This document shows, piece after piece, positions 1 to 9,280 of a stretch of 64,000 bases of DNA. Source of the DNA: Prochlorococcus sp. AG-355-J09 (GTDB taxonomy: Bacteria; Cyanobacteriota; Cyanobacteriia; PCC-6307; Cyanobiaceae); contig QCDO01000001.1 in NCBI GenBank assembly GCA_003278735.1, forward strand, positions 101,557 to 165,556, read 5' to 3'. Position numbers and translations under genes: made by a program. Numbering within the stretch: the first letter of the stretch is position 1; each line of letters starts with the position of its first letter. Below the pieces are notes generated by a model. It worked only from the letters and a program-made list of their open reading frames with translations. It had not been told where the DNA came from and did not search any database.

Positions 1-56
1 AAAATATTAATTCCAATAGTGGACTGTTTAGTAAATTATTTGGTAAAGAATCCTAA
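1..56 (+). CDS. dnaJ: Probable C-terminal end of DnaJ (partial)
   Basis: A reading frame enters from the left edge (codons from base 3) and ends in ...LFSKLFGKES then TAA at about 54-56. Its stop codon shares a base with the ATG of the next gene, which indicates translational coupling. Only about 17 residues are visible, too few to recognise a domain. The name rests on gene order: in high-light Prochlorococcus, dnaJ precedes a TusA-like gene and rsgA (recalled, not seen here). If correct, it is the Hsp40 co-chaperone of DnaK. Confidence 0.5.
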   Translation, partial: NINSNSGLFSKLFGKES

Positions 57-286
57 TGACTTCTTTAAAGCATTTGGATCTTAAATCTGTTCCATGTCCT
101 TTAAATGTTGTTAATATCAAATTGGCTTTGGAGAAGCTATCCAAAAATGAACACCTTATAGTTGAACTAGATAAAGGTGAACCAGAAGAAATGGTATTAA
201 ATAACTTAAAACAGATGGGATATTTGTTTAAGCAAATTAAAGAAAGTGAAAAATTCATAAAAATAAAAATATTTAATGAAAATTAA
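56..286 (+). CDS. TusA/SirA-family sulfurtransferase-like protein
   Basis: A 76-residue protein with the TusA-family layout: a Leu-rich start, the segment VPCPLNVVNIKLALEKL with the conserved Cys at residue 14, then the GEPEE turn at about residues 41-45. In TusA this Cys carries persulfide sulfur to partners in tRNA thiolation and other sulfur transfer. The usual CPxP motif reads CPLN here, as in the cyanobacterial branch of the family as I remember it. The ATG overlaps the stop of the preceding gene by one base, and the 3' end overlaps rsgA by 11 bases, so the three genes look like one transcript. The exact sulfur acceptor cannot be told from the sequence. Confidence 0.8.
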   Translation: MTSLKHLDLKSVPCPLNVVNIKLALEKLSKNEHLIVELDKGEPEEMVLNNLKQMGYLFKQIKESEKFIKIKIFNEN

Positions 287-1193
287 TAGTAAAAATTTAG
301 GTTTAGTTACGAAAAAATTTAATGACTTTTTTTTAGTTGAATTAAAAAATCAAGAAAACTCTGAAATAAGCTATAAATTTTTATGTAAGGTGAGGAAGTC
401 TATAAATTTCAAGGATCAATTAATTTATGTTGGTGATGAAGTAATAATTGAAAATATTGACTTAAAAAGCAAACACGCAGTAATAGCAAGTCTTAAAAAA
501 AGAAAAAATTTATTAGTTAGACCCTCAGTTGCAAACATTTCTAATATTTACATCACTTTTTCAGTTGAAGAGCCAGAGTTAAATTTATCTCAAGTTAATA
601 GGTTTTTGATATCAGCAGAATCTATGGGCGTTGAAGTGTCGTTAGTTTTGACAAAATGTGATTTAATTTCGGCTACAAGAAGATCTTATTTAATTGATAA
701 ATTTGAGAAATGGGGTTATCAAACAATAACTTTAAATTTAGAGAGATCTGATTACTTTAATAATTTATTAGCTGAGTTAAAGCAAAAAAAGTGTTCAATT
801 TTTATGGGCCCATCAGGTGTTGGCAAAACTACTTTGCTTAATATGATAATTCCTGGTCTTCAAAATAGTATTTCTCCAGTTTCCAAGAAAATTAAGAGAG
901 GTAAAAATACTACTCGAAATGTTGAGTTATTTTCAATATCGGATCAAAGTTATATTGTAGATACTCCTGGTTTTAATATGCAACCTCTAGATGTTGATAT
1001 TAAGTCGTTACCAAATCTTTATTCAGAAATATATAAACAGGTAATTGAAGAAGGAATTAAGTGTAAATTTCGTAACTGCTTACATTTAGAAGATGAGGGA
1101 TGTAATTTAAATAAATCCTTCGAAAGATATTCTTTTTATAAAGAAATGATTGAGTCTTCTAAGAGTCACTATTATCAAAACCAGGAAGATTGA
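276..1193 (+). CDS. rsgA: Ribosome small-subunit-dependent GTPase RsgA
   Basis: A 305-residue circularly permuted GTPase that checks and matures the 30S subunit late in assembly. The order of motifs shows the permutation: G4 TKCDL at about residues 126-130 comes before G1 GPSGVGKTT at about 178-186, and G3 DTPGF follows at about 229-233. An OB-fold precedes the GTPase part, and a C-terminal zinc-binding segment has C263, C268, H270 and C276. The start overlaps the TusA-like gene by 11 bases, supporting coupled translation. Its last 35 bases overlap the convergent tail of ebfC. Length is normal for the family. Confidence 0.95.
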   Translation: MKINSKNLGLVTKKFNDFFLVELKNQENSEISYKFLCKVRKSINFKDQLIYVGDEVIIENIDLKSKHAVIASLKKRKNLLVRPSVANISNIYITFSVEEPELNLSQVNRFLISAESMGVEVSLVLTKCDLISATRRSYLIDKFEKWGYQTITLNLERSDYFNNLLAELKQKKCSIFMGPSGVGKTTLLNMIIPGLQNSISPVSKKIKRGKNTTRNVELFSISDQSYIVDTPGFNMQPLDVDIKSLPNLYSEIYKQVIEEGIKCKFRNCLHLEDEGCNLNKSFERYSFYKEMIESSKSHYYQNQED

Positions 1194-1509
1194 GATTTAA
1201 TCCACCAGTCAAATCATTCATCCGCTCTTTCATAGTTGTAGTTGATAATTCATGAGCTTTTTGAATGGCTTGTAGAATGTTTTGCTCTATTTGTTCTTTA
1301 TTTGCATTTAAGATATTTTCTTGTACTTCTACCTTTAAAGGAAGTTGGTTTCCACTTATCCAAACTTTTATCATTTCATCATCACTTTTGCCTTCAATCT
1401 CCATATTTTCAAGTTCATCTTGTAATTTTTGAGCATCTTGCTGAATTTGTTTAGCTTTCTTAAAAGCTTCTGTAAGTTGTCCAAAGTTAGGAAGTCCAAA
1501 ACCCGCCAT
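1159..1509 (-). CDS. ebfC: YbaB/EbfC-family nucleoid-associated protein
   Basis: A 116-residue protein starting [20 protein letters not shown], with a long amphipathic helix rich in Gln and Lys (residues about 14-40), a beta section around [14 protein letters not shown], and a C-terminal helix containing [19 protein letters not shown]. This is the YbaB/EbfC fold, a dimeric DNA-binding protein that coats the nucleoid. It follows murB on the same strand with a 17-base gap, so murC-murB-ebfC is probably one operon. The last 35 bases are shared with the convergent rsgA tail. Confidence 0.9.
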   Translation of the reverse strand: MAGFGLPNFGQLTEAFKKAKQIQQDAQKLQDELENMEIEGKSDDEMIKVWISGNQLPLKVEVQENILNANKEQIEQNILQAIQKAHELSTTTMKERMNDLTGGLNLNLPGFDNSDS

Positions 1510-1526
1510 TTTGTAAAAACGTTTCT

Positions 1527-2420
1527 TTAGTTAGGATAGTCAAAACCAATCATTCTTACTTCAGGTTGCAAAAAAATACCTTTTTTTTGTAGTACTTTTT
1601 GTTGAATTACTGTTATTAATTCATAAATATCTTTTGAACTTGCTGAAGAAGTATTAATTATAAAATTTGAATGCATTGTGGAAATTTCAGCACCGCCAAT
1701 TTTAAATCCCTTTAAACCCATATCATCAATTAATTTTGCTGCATAATGATTTTCAGGATTTTTAAAAACACTACCAAAACTTGGTTGATGATATGGTTGT
1801 GATTTTGTTTTTAATTTAAGGTTATCTTTGGTTGTTTGAATTAATTTTTCTAGATTTCCATCAGGTTCAAAATGTAATCTTGCACTAATAATTGTTAAAT
1901 CATTTTTTTGAAAAGAGCTAAATCTATACTCAAAATTAATATCTTTTTTTTCAATTTCAAGTTTTTCATGAGTTTTATTGTTTATAACTTTTACGGAAAT
2001 AAGATTTTTTGCTAGCGATAAATTACCTATGCCAGCATTCATATAAATTGCTCCTCCTAATGTTCCCGGAATTCCGACAGCCCATTCCCCTCCTTGTAAT
2101 CCATTTTTTGCAAGAGAATTAGATAATGTTGGGAGCATTACACCTGCTTCAGCTTCAACAATTCCTGAATATGGCTCTATCTTTAGTGATTTCAATTTTT
2201 TTGTACAAACAACTAAGCCTTTTATGAAGATATTATTTATTAAAAGATTTGAACCTGCGCCAATTATTTGACATCTGTGTTTGTTTAAATTAGCCCATTT
2301 TATTAGATATGAAAATTCTTCAATGTTTTTTGGCTCAGCAAAATATTCAGCTACTCCTCCCACTTTTATAGTTGTATAACAACTTAAATTAAAGTTTTCT
2401 GAAAAATTTTTTTTATTCAT
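1527..2420 (-). CDS. murB: UDP-N-acetylenolpyruvoylglucosamine reductase MurB
   Basis: A 297-residue FAD enzyme that reduces UDP-GlcNAc-enolpyruvate to UDP-MurNAc in the cytoplasm, the second committed step of peptidoglycan synthesis. FAD-binding segments are visible: [10 protein letters not shown] at about 52-61 and [21 protein letters not shown] at about 110-130. The short catalytic motif [10 protein letters not shown] lies near residue 215 and the C-terminal QPEVRMIG carries the catalytic Glu. The protein lacks the long insertion of type I enzymes, consistent with a type II MurB. It sits 17 bases downstream of murC on the same strand. Confidence 0.96.
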   Translation of the reverse strand: MNKKNFSENFNLSCYTTIKVGGVAEYFAEPKNIEEFSYLIKWANLNKHRCQIIGAGSNLLINNIFIKGLVVCTKKLKSLKIEPYSGIVEAEAGVMLPTLSNSLAKNGLQGGEWAVGIPGTLGGAIYMNAGIGNLSLAKNLISVKVINNKTHEKLEIEKKDINFEYRFSSFQKNDLTIISARLHFEPDGNLEKLIQTTKDNLKLKTKSQPYHQPSFGSVFKNPENHYAAKLIDDMGLKGFKIGGAEISTMHSNFIINTSSASSKDIYELITVIQQKVLQKKGIFLQPEVRMIGFDYPN

Positions 2421-2437
2421 AAATTAGTTGTCTATTT

Positions 2438-3850
2438 TTATTGTTTTTTATTTAAAATTGACCAGAAATTATGACAATCACCAGCTCCCATATTCAAAAT
2501 TAAATCTCCTTTTTGAGTTAATTCGAAAAAATTCTTTGTAACTTTATAATAATTATTTATGTAACAAACATTTTTATTTTTTTTATAAATCAGATCAGTG
2601 ATAATTTTCGAAGTAATTTGATCTTCGTTTATTTCTCCTGCTCCATAAATACTGGTTACATAAATAACATCTGCTTTTGATAATTCTTCAGCGAATTCTT
2701 TAGTAAATTGCTTTACTCGAGAATACCTATGAGGTTGAAAGATAGCTATTAATCTACTTTTTTGAAATTCATTATTATTCTTATATTCCTGCTGAATCAA
2801 TAATCTTCCTAATTTAATCGCCTCTTTTATTTCGTTTGGGTGATGTGCATAATCATCATATAAAATTCTTTGATCTATTTGTCCTCTGAATTCAAATCTT
2901 TTTTTTGGGAGTTTCAGATATTTTATATTTTTCTTAATTTCTAGAAAATTTACCCCTATCATTCTTGAGGCTGCTATTGCTGCAGTGATATTAGATAGAT
3001 TGTGTGATCCTGGAATTGGAATTTTTAAACTACTAATAAAATTTCCATTTTCATAATATTTTCCAATTGTATACTTTGAATTAATTTCAGTAGGAATTAT
3101 CGCATAAGCTACGTTTTTAGCCGTAGTGTTTGACCACTTACAATTAGAATAAAAATTATTTCTTGAGGTTTCACAATCAAAATTAAGTAGTAATTTTTTA
3201 GAGTTTTTAGCGAAACTTTTAAAAGAAGATATGACTTCATTTAAATTTGAAAAGTGATCGCAATGATCAAAATCAATGTTATTGATTATTCCGATATCAG
3301 ACTTATATTTGTTAATTGTCCCATCAGATTCATCAACTTCAGCTACTAAGTATTTTGTATTTTCTAAATGACAATTAGAGTTGTAAATAGGAATTATTCC
3401 TCCAGTTATTGAAGAAGAATTACGTGTACATAATTCAAGTATTGTAGATAGAAATGTACTGGTTGATGTTTTTCCGTGGCTGCCGGCTACCGCCAATGTT
3501 GTATAAGTGCGCATTAGCATTGCAAGTATCTCTGAACGATGTTTTATTGATAAATTTTTTTCTCTGCAGTATGAAAATTCTTCATTTTCTGGCTTGATCG
3601 CGGAGCTTACAACAAAATTAATTAATTTGTTGGTAAATTTTGAAATAACAAATTCTATATTTTGTTGAATTTGAGAAGTAAAGATCACTGCACCTAATTT
3701 CTCTAATTTTTTAGTTTCATCGTTTTTAACTAAATCAGATCCTGAAATTGAGCAACCTTTTTTAAGTAAACCTATTGCTAATGCTGACATCCCAATTCCT
3801 CCAATCCCAATAAAATGAAAATGACTTTTCAACAGAAATTTTTTATCCAA
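2438..3850 (-). CDS. murC: UDP-N-acetylmuramate--L-alanine ligase MurC
   Basis: A 470-residue Mur ligase that adds L-alanine to UDP-MurNAc using ATP. The N-terminal Rossmann part has GIGGIGMSALA (about 15-25), the ATP-binding loop is GSHGKTST (about 123-130), and the C-terminal domain has the DDYAHHPNEIK segment. Length is normal. The apparent start codon is TTG, since no ATG lies nearby in frame. It is divergent from gap2 across a gap of about 190 bases and heads the murC-murB-ebfC run. Confidence 0.96.
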   Translation of the reverse strand: MDKKFLLKSHFHFIGIGGIGMSALAIGLLKKGCSISGSDLVKNDETKKLEKLGAVIFTSQIQQNIEFVISKFTNKLINFVVSSAIKPENEEFSYCREKNLSIKHRSEILAMLMRTYTTLAVAGSHGKTSTSTFLSTILELCTRNSSSITGGIIPIYNSNCHLENTKYLVAEVDESDGTINKYKSDIGIINNIDFDHCDHFSNLNEVISSFKSFAKNSKKLLLNFDCETSRNNFYSNCKWSNTTAKNVAYAIIPTEINSKYTIGKYYENGNFISSLKIPIPGSHNLSNITAAIAASRMIGVNFLEIKKNIKYLKLPKKRFEFRGQIDQRILYDDYAHHPNEIKEAIKLGRLLIQQEYKNNNEFQKSRLIAIFQPHRYSRVKQFTKEFAEELSKADVIYVTSIYGAGEINEDQITSKIITDLIYKKNKNVCYINNYYKVTKNFFELTQKGDLILNMGAGDCHNFWSILNKKQ

Positions 3851-3978
3851 TTTTTATCTTTTACTTAAATCAAAATAACTTCTAGGTAAAATTTTGCTAT
3901 TTTTTTTTAAAAAAAAATGTTTTTTTTTCTTGAATTAATACAAAACTAGACTTATTTGCTTAATAAATTAAAAAAACC

Positions 3979-4007
3979 TTACGTTATTGCACAAAATTCA
4001 GTATGAT
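3979..4007 (+). promoter_or_regulatory. Candidate gap2 promoter
   Basis: A TATGAT hexamer at about 4002-4007 lies 17 bases after a weak -35-like TTACGT at about 3979-3984. Transcription would begin near 4014, leaving a leader of about 30 bases before the ATG at 4044. Such a start point would exclude the longer in-frame ATG at 3987 and favours 4044. The -35 match is poor, so this is only a candidate. Homopolymer T and A tracts occupy 3900-3930 upstream. Confidence 0.35.
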
Positions 4008-4043
4008 CAGCAACTTAGGTTAATCATTTGGAAATTATTAGTT

Positions 4044-5066
4044 ATGACTTTGCGTGTTGCAATTAACGGCTTTGGCAGAATTGGTCGAAACTTTATGCGT
4101 TGTTGGCTTAGTAGAGGGGCTTACACCAATATTGAAGTAGTTGGAATTAATGTTACCTCAGACCCTAAAACTAATGCTCATCTACTAAAGTATGACTCAG
4201 TTCTTGGTCAACTTGATGGTGTTGATATTCAATATACTGATGATACTTTTGTAATTAACAACAAGACAATTAAATGTTTCTCTGATAGAAACCCAATGAA
4301 TCTCCCTTGGAAAGACTGGGGTGTAGATTTGGTTATTGAATCTACTGGGGTATTTAATACAGACGTAGGTGCAAGTAAGCACTTAGAAGTAGGAGCAAAA
4401 AAAGTCATCTTAACTGCACCTGGTAAAGGTGATGGCGTTGGCACTTATGTAGTTGGAGTCAATGCTGATTCATATAAACATAAAGATTATGATATTTTGA
4501 GTAATGCTAGTTGTACAACGAACTGTTTAGCTCCAGTAGTTAAAGTTTTAGACCAAACTTTTGGGATTAACAAAGGTTTGATGACTACAATTCATAGTTA
4601 TACAGGGGATCAAAGAATTTTAGATAATAGTCATAGAGATCTAAGAAGGGCTAGAGCCGCTGCTACCAACATCGTTCCTACTTCCACAGGAGCTGCAAAA
4701 GCAGTTGCTCTGGTATACCCAGAAATGAAAGGTAAATTAACAGGAATTGCAATGAGAGTTCCAACTCCTAACGTTTCAGCAGTAGATTTTGTTTTTGAAT
4801 CTTCTAAATCTGTCACAGCTGAAGAAGTCAATAATGCTCTCAAGGAAGCATCTCTAAGCTCAATGAAAGGCATTATTAAGTATGGAGATGAACCATTAGT
4901 CTCAAGCGATTATGCAGGTACCAATGAATCATCAATCTTAGATAGTGACCTCACTATGTGCATTGGAGATAACCTAGTAAAGGTTCTTGCATGGTACGAC
5001 AATGAATGGGGTTATAGTCAGAGAGTTGTAGATTTAGCAGAGATTGTTGCTAAAAATTGGGAATAA
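4044..5066 (+). CDS. gap2: Glyceraldehyde-3-phosphate dehydrogenase, Gap2 (photosynthetic type)
   Basis: A 340-residue GAPDH of the Calvin-cycle class, reducing 1,3-bisphosphoglycerate with NADPH or NADH. The start at 4044 gives the canonical [16 protein letters not shown]; an in-frame ATG at 3987 would add 19 unrelated residues. The active-site motif NASCTTNC places the catalytic Cys at residue 157, and the C-terminal [12 protein letters not shown] is intact. The cofactor loop reads [15 protein letters not shown] (about 34-48): the Asp usually found in this loop is Val, which should weaken NAD preference. The gene ends one base before thiL ends on the other strand. Confidence 0.97.
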   Translation: MTLRVAINGFGRIGRNFMRCWLSRGAYTNIEVVGINVTSDPKTNAHLLKYDSVLGQLDGVDIQYTDDTFVINNKTIKCFSDRNPMNLPWKDWGVDLVIESTGVFNTDVGASKHLEVGAKKVILTAPGKGDGVGTYVVGVNADSYKHKDYDILSNASCTTNCLAPVVKVLDQTFGINKGLMTTIHSYTGDQRILDNSHRDLRRARAAATNIVPTSTGAAKAVALVYPEMKGKLTGIAMRVPTPNVSAVDFVFESSKSVTAEEVNNALKEASLSSMKGIIKYGDEPLVSSDYAGTNESSILDSDLTMCIGDNLVKVLAWYDNEWGYSQRVVDLAEIVAKNWE

Positions 5067-6053
5067 TTAAAAGTGTTTGAAAGGTTTGTTATTAAATAAT
5101 TTATTTTTTTTATTATCTTTAAACTCTATTGATGGTTTGCCATCAGCAAAAAAACCAATTTCGTAAATATCTTTATCAAGTTTAGATAATTTATTTGCCC
5201 AACTTTTTGGCAATGAGAAAACTAATTCATAGTCTTCACCTCCAAAAAAATAATATTCGTCCCATTTATCTCCTTTAGGCCAATCTTTATCTTTAGGTAT
5301 CTTTTCATAATTTATTATCGCTTTACAGTGGCTAGCTATTGTTAAATCTTGTAAGGCCTGAAATAGACCATCACTGCTATCAGTGCATCCTACTCTCTTT
5401 ATTTTTTTATTGGAACGAGTTTTGAGGAGATTATTTAGAAAATTTGGATAAACTCTGGGGCGACAAAAATGTTCTATGGACTTAATAATTAATCTTTTAT
5501 TAAGTGAAAATTCATTATCAAAATTAATTTTATTTTGTATCAAAAACCCCAGTTTGCTAAGACCATGAATTCCTGTAGTCAAGATTAAATCTCCTGGTTT
5601 ACATGCGTTTCTTCGTAATTCAAGTTCACCTTGAATTCCAAAAGCGGTAATTGAAATGATTTTTTCATTTCCCCTTGAGCAATCTCCCCCTAGAATTATC
5701 CCGCCATATTCTTTTAATGCTTTGTTTATTCCTTTATATAATTCTTCAACCCAAATCCATTCAGTTTTAGCAGGCAGAACCAGGCTTATTGTAATACCGA
5801 TAGTTTGCTTGCTTCCACTGGATAATAAGTCAGAGATGTTGCTAACAACTGCTTTCCATCCAAGGTCCCCAGGACAAATAGTAATATCATTGAAATGAAC
5901 ATTTTCTACCAAAGAATCAGTATTAATTAGTAAATTTTCATTTTTAGTTTTGATTAAAGCGCAATCATCTGAAATTTGGTTTTTAGGCATAAATTTGCCT
6001 AGCCTATTTATTAATTCTTTCTCCCCTATATCCTCTAATATTTCTTTATGCAT
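5067..6053 (-). CDS. thiL: Thiamine-monophosphate kinase ThiL
   Basis: A 328-residue kinase of the PurM/ThiL superfamily that phosphorylates thiamine monophosphate to the active diphosphate. Recognisable segments are GEKELINRLG at the start, the DDCAL metal site at about 29-33, INTDSLVENVHF at about 43-54, the GGDCSRG loop in the middle and FFGGEDYELVFSLP near the C-terminus. It overlaps the 3' end of the lumenal cyclophilin gene by 8 bases on the same strand, so the two are probably co-transcribed. It ends flush against convergent gap2. Confidence 0.95.
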   Translation of the reverse strand: MHKEILEDIGEKELINRLGKFMPKNQISDDCALIKTKNENLLINTDSLVENVHFNDITICPGDLGWKAVVSNISDLLSSGSKQTIGITISLVLPAKTEWIWVEELYKGINKALKEYGGIILGGDCSRGNEKIISITAFGIQGELELRRNACKPGDLILTTGIHGLSKLGFLIQNKINFDNEFSLNKRLIIKSIEHFCRPRVYPNFLNNLLKTRSNKKIKRVGCTDSSDGLFQALQDLTIASHCKAIINYEKIPKDKDWPKGDKWDEYYFFGGEDYELVFSLPKSWANKLSKLDKDIYEIGFFADGKPSIEFKDNKKNKLFNNKPFKHF

Positions 6054-7137
6054 TTAATTTGAGGTTTTCAATTCCTTCTAAAACATCAATCGAAATGATT
6101 GTGTCATCTTTAGTAAGCTCTTCTAATACATTAAATCCATCTACAACGTAACCAAAGGCAGCATTCCTCCCGTCGATTAAGTTACGACCTGCCGGATTTA
6201 ATTCTGCTTCATACAAAAAGAAGAAAAATTGCGATGAGCCATCATCAACTGCGGTATTTGAATGGGACCATCCTAGAGTTCCAAGTGTTGCAAAAGGTAA
6301 TGTTGGAGTCTCTGTGTAAAGACCTAAATCTTCAAAAGTTTGATTATAAAAAGTATCTTTCTCATCAGGAATTCTAATTTCTAAGGGAACGTGACGTTCT
6401 TCATGTGTTTCAGGATCTATGTAACCAATATCTTCGCCAATTGGATCACCTGTCTGCAGTACAAAAAATTCTTCTGCTCTGTTAATAGGTAAATCTTTGT
6501 AGAAGTTTTTTGAAGATAAATCTATAAATGCTCCTGCTGTAAGTGGAGCGTTGAATCCATCCACAATAGCTTGCATATCTCCTTTGGAGGTTTTTATATT
6601 GACTTTTGCCCTGCCCAGTAATCTTGGTAAATTATCAAATTCCTGGGGAATAGAGTATGGAAATTTATTTGGTAGAAAATATTCTTCTAACCCACCTATT
6701 TTATTTAAAGCATCTCTTCGGGTTGATATAAATGAGTATTTATCTTTTGATTTAGAATAATCTTGAAGACTTTCAAGATTTTCTTTGAGCTCTAAAAATG
6801 TTTTTTCAGCAATTTTCTTTTTATCGTTTGGTAATTCTTGAATAATTTTACTCTGGTATTTTTTTAGTAAAGATTGACATTTTGTAACAGTTTTCGCAAG
6901 AGCGGGCCATCTTCCTCCTCTTACAAGGTCACTAGTTTCTTCTAATTTGTGTTGAAGTTCTTGTAACTCAACTTGCTTGATAGGGAGAGCGTTTCTGAGG
7001 ATTGCACTAGGATCTTTTACTGCATTCCCAGTAGGTAAATCAGCTAGCACTTGAATCGGTTTTAAGAGAAAAACCTGTAAAATTACAAGCGATAGAATTA
7101 AGAAAAGTTTGTTCTGATTTGATAAGAATTTTTGCAT
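6046..7137 (-). CDS. Cyclophilin-type peptidyl-prolyl isomerase, probable thylakoid lumen or periplasmic
   Basis: A 363-residue protein. An N-terminal signal peptide (residues about 1-32, hydrophobic run [15 protein letters not shown] then VLA) is followed by a helical region rich in Glu, Lys and Gln (about 45-150) that resembles the PsbQ-like N-terminal part of plant TLP40. A divergent cyclophilin domain follows (about 180-360) with [26 protein letters not shown] and [16 protein letters not shown]. By analogy with TLP40/CYP38 it may act in photosystem II assembly; that role is inferred. It overlaps thiL by 8 bases and is divergent from efp. Confidence 0.88.
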   Translation of the reverse strand: MQKFLSNQNKLFLILSLVILQVFLLKPIQVLADLPTGNAVKDPSAILRNALPIKQVELQELQHKLEETSDLVRGGRWPALAKTVTKCQSLLKKYQSKIIQELPNDKKKIAEKTFLELKENLESLQDYSKSKDKYSFISTRRDALNKIGGLEEYFLPNKFPYSIPQEFDNLPRLLGRAKVNIKTSKGDMQAIVDGFNAPLTAGAFIDLSSKNFYKDLPINRAEEFFVLQTGDPIGEDIGYIDPETHEERHVPLEIRIPDEKDTFYNQTFEDLGLYTETPTLPFATLGTLGWSHSNTAVDDGSSQFFFFLYEAELNPAGRNLIDGRNAAFGYVVDGFNVLEELTKDDTIISIDVLEGIENLKLNA

Positions 7138-7180
7138 AGCACTCTTGCAGGTTTATGATCCTTGGGGATGTAAAATAGGA

Positions 7181-7741
7181 ATGATTTCCAGTAACGATTT
7201 TCGCACAGGTACTACCATCGAATTGGATGGACAAGTTTGGCGTGTTGTAGAATTTCTACATGTCAAGCCTGGCAAGGGTTCTGCTTTCGTGCGAACAAAA
7301 TTAAAATCAGTTCAAAGCGGCAACGTTGTTGAAAAAACTTTTCGAGCCGGAGAATCAGTACAGCAGGCTATCCTTGAGAAGTCTAACCTGCAGCATACTT
7401 ATGTGGAGTCTGGTGATTATGTTTTTATGGATATGACTAGTTTTGAAGAGACAAGATTAACCTCTGAACAAATCGGTAAAGGTGCAAAGTATTTGAAAGA
7501 GGGAATGGAAGTTAATGTAATTTTCCATAATGGTAAAGTTTTAGAAGTAGAACTCCCTATATCTATTACTTTGAAAGTTACAGAGACTGATCCTGGAGTT
7601 AAAGGTGATACTGCTAGTGGTGGTACGAAACCAGCTATTCTAGAAACAGGTGCTCAAGTTATGGTTCCTTTATTTATTTCTGTAGGAGAAATGATTAAAG
7701 TTGATACTCGTAATGACAGTTATCTTGGACGTGAAAATTAA
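7181..7741 (+). CDS. efp: Translation elongation factor P
   Basis: A 186-residue EF-P that relieves ribosome stalling at consecutive prolines. The start at 7181 ([17 protein letters not shown]) fits the family; the open frame to 7145 would add 12 unrelated residues. The tip loop reads [10 protein letters not shown] with the Lys at residue 32, the position modified by lysylation in enterobacteria. Three beta-barrel domains fit the length. Its stop codon overlaps the accB ATG by one base, so the two are translationally coupled, a pairing common in cyanobacteria. Confidence 0.97.
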   Translation: MISSNDFRTGTTIELDGQVWRVVEFLHVKPGKGSAFVRTKLKSVQSGNVVEKTFRAGESVQQAILEKSNLQHTYVESGDYVFMDMTSFEETRLTSEQIGKGAKYLKEGMEVNVIFHNGKVLEVELPISITLKVTETDPGVKGDTASGGTKPAILETGAQVMVPLFISVGEMIKVDTRNDSYLGREN

Positions 7742-8247
7742 TGGCTATGAAATTAGATCATGAAGACTTAAATCGCTTAATAGAGAAAATCTCTACAAGT
7801 GATATACAAGAGTTCTCTCTAGAGGGAGAAGATTTTAAACTCGAAATAAAAAGGAATTTATTTGATCAGAACAAAGTTATTAATAATTTAGTCTCTAATA
7901 CTTCATTTGATAAGAAAACAATTGCTAATCAAAAAACTATCAATGATAATATCCCAGTAATTAACGAGCCTGAAGCGCCTCAGGTGGCACCTCCAGGACG
8001 TTCTGAGCTAACTGAAATTACTTCTCCTATGGTTGGGACATTTTATAGGGCTGCAGCCCCTGGTGAGGAGCCATTCGTCGAAGTAGGGAATAACATTAAG
8101 GTTGGTCAAACTATTTGTATTTTGGAAGCAATGAAGTTAATGAATGAAATTGAATCTGAATTTAACGCTGAAATAATAGAAATTCTCGTTGAAAATGGGA
8201 CACCAGTTGAATTTGGTCAAGTTTTAATGCGCGTTAAGCAATCTTGA
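7741..8247 (+). CDS. accB: Biotin carboxyl carrier protein of acetyl-CoA carboxylase
   Basis: A 168-residue BCCP. An N-terminal helical region is followed by a Pro/Ala-rich linker (about 75-90) and a C-terminal biotinyl domain with the motif EAMKLMNE, biotinylated Lys at residue 132. It carries CO2 from biotin carboxylase (AccC, at 45.8 kb here) to the carboxyltransferase in fatty acid synthesis. The ATG overlaps the efp stop; an alternative start two codons on is possible. The last 24 bases overlap the convergent pdxA tail. Confidence 0.96.
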   Translation: MAMKLDHEDLNRLIEKISTSDIQEFSLEGEDFKLEIKRNLFDQNKVINNLVSNTSFDKKTIANQKTINDNIPVINEPEAPQVAPPGRSELTEITSPMVGTFYRAAAPGEEPFVEVGNNIKVGQTICILEAMKLMNEIESEFNAEIIEILVENGTPVEFGQVLMRVKQS

Positions 8248-9258
8248 ATTGTTAGTCATTTCTATAGCAGTCTTTATAGCTTCAATCATGCTTTGAGATT
8301 GAGCAATTCCTTTGCCAGCAATATCAAATCCCGTTCCATGATCCGGAGATGTTCTTATAAAAGGTAAACCGATTGTTGTATTGACTGAGTAATTAAGAGC
8401 TATTACTTTCATTGGTATTAAACCTTGATCATGATACATAGCAAGAATGCCATCGTGCTTATCAGCATCTTTTTCATTCCATGCTTTTACGGAAGAATTC
8501 CAGCAACTATCTGGTGACAAAGGGCCTAATAATTTAATATCTTTATTCTTTTCATTCCATGCAATCAATGCATCATTGAGCCAATCTTTTTCTTCACTAC
8601 CCAAAATCCCCTCTTCGCCAGCATGTGGGTTTAATCCTGCTACTTTTAACTTAGGTTTATCAATATAGTTACTACAAAAATCTTTGAAAAGGTCTAATTT
8701 AGAATGGATTAAATCTGTAGTTAATTGCTTGGGAACTTCACAAAGAGGTATGTGAGTGGTAGCTAGTAGAGTATTGAATCTCCAACCTGTAATTGGTGAT
8801 TTTGCTGTGAATAACATTCCAACATTTTTAACTCCACACGATTTTGCTAAAACTTCAGTTTGCCCAGAGAAGTAATGACCTGCTATTGACCATGATTTCT
8901 TGCAGATTGGTCCAGTTACAAGTGCTGAATTCCGATTTTGCTTAACAATTTCAATAGCTTTTGTTAAGTAAAAGAAACTTGAATCACCGTAACTTGATTT
9001 AGGGTCATTATCTGATGAAGAAATTTCGAGATCATAAATTTTTAGAGAATTTGGATTAGCTAGTTTTTCTAAACCAAGAGCCTTGAGGTTATTATATGTA
9101 CTAAATATATTTTTTTTAGAACCTACCAATGTAAAGTCAATATTGTTAGGTATTTCATTAGAACAAAGTGCTTTTAAGATTATTTCGGGCCCGATACCTG
9201 ACTCATCTCCGACGCTTATTACTACTTTCAATTCTTTTTTAGTATTCTCAAAGTTCAT
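8224..9258 (-). CDS. pdxA: 4-hydroxythreonine-4-phosphate dehydrogenase PdxA
   Basis: A 344-residue dehydrogenase of pyridoxal phosphate synthesis, oxidising 4-phosphohydroxy-L-threonine with NAD. The metal-binding histidines are in place: ATTHIPLCEV, GLNPHAGEEG and AMYHDQGLIPMK. The substrate loop TGPICKKSW and the C-terminal SPDHGTGFDIAGKG are intact. The gene ends inside the accB tail (24-base convergent overlap) and lies 22 bases downstream of the epimerase gene on the same strand. Confidence 0.95.
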   Translation of the reverse strand: MNFENTKKELKVVISVGDESGIGPEIILKALCSNEIPNNIDFTLVGSKKNIFSTYNNLKALGLEKLANPNSLKIYDLEISSSDNDPKSSYGDSSFFYLTKAIEIVKQNRNSALVTGPICKKSWSIAGHYFSGQTEVLAKSCGVKNVGMLFTAKSPITGWRFNTLLATTHIPLCEVPKQLTTDLIHSKLDLFKDFCSNYIDKPKLKVAGLNPHAGEEGILGSEEKDWLNDALIAWNEKNKDIKLLGPLSPDSCWNSSVKAWNEKDADKHDGILAMYHDQGLIPMKVIALNYSVNTTIGLPFIRTSPDHGTGFDIAGKGIAQSQSMIEAIKTAIEMTNNSRLLNAH

Positions 9259-9280
9259 AAAAAGTTTTAAATTTATTTTT

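Noticed and set aside
3900..3930. Runs of T and A upstream of gap2 as a terminator or hairpin
   Set aside because: Homopolymer tracts are common in this AT-rich genome; both flanking genes start here and point away, so a terminator makes no sense.
3987..4043. Longer gap2 start
   Set aside because: The 19 added residues are foreign to GAPDH and lie upstream of or across the likely transcription start.
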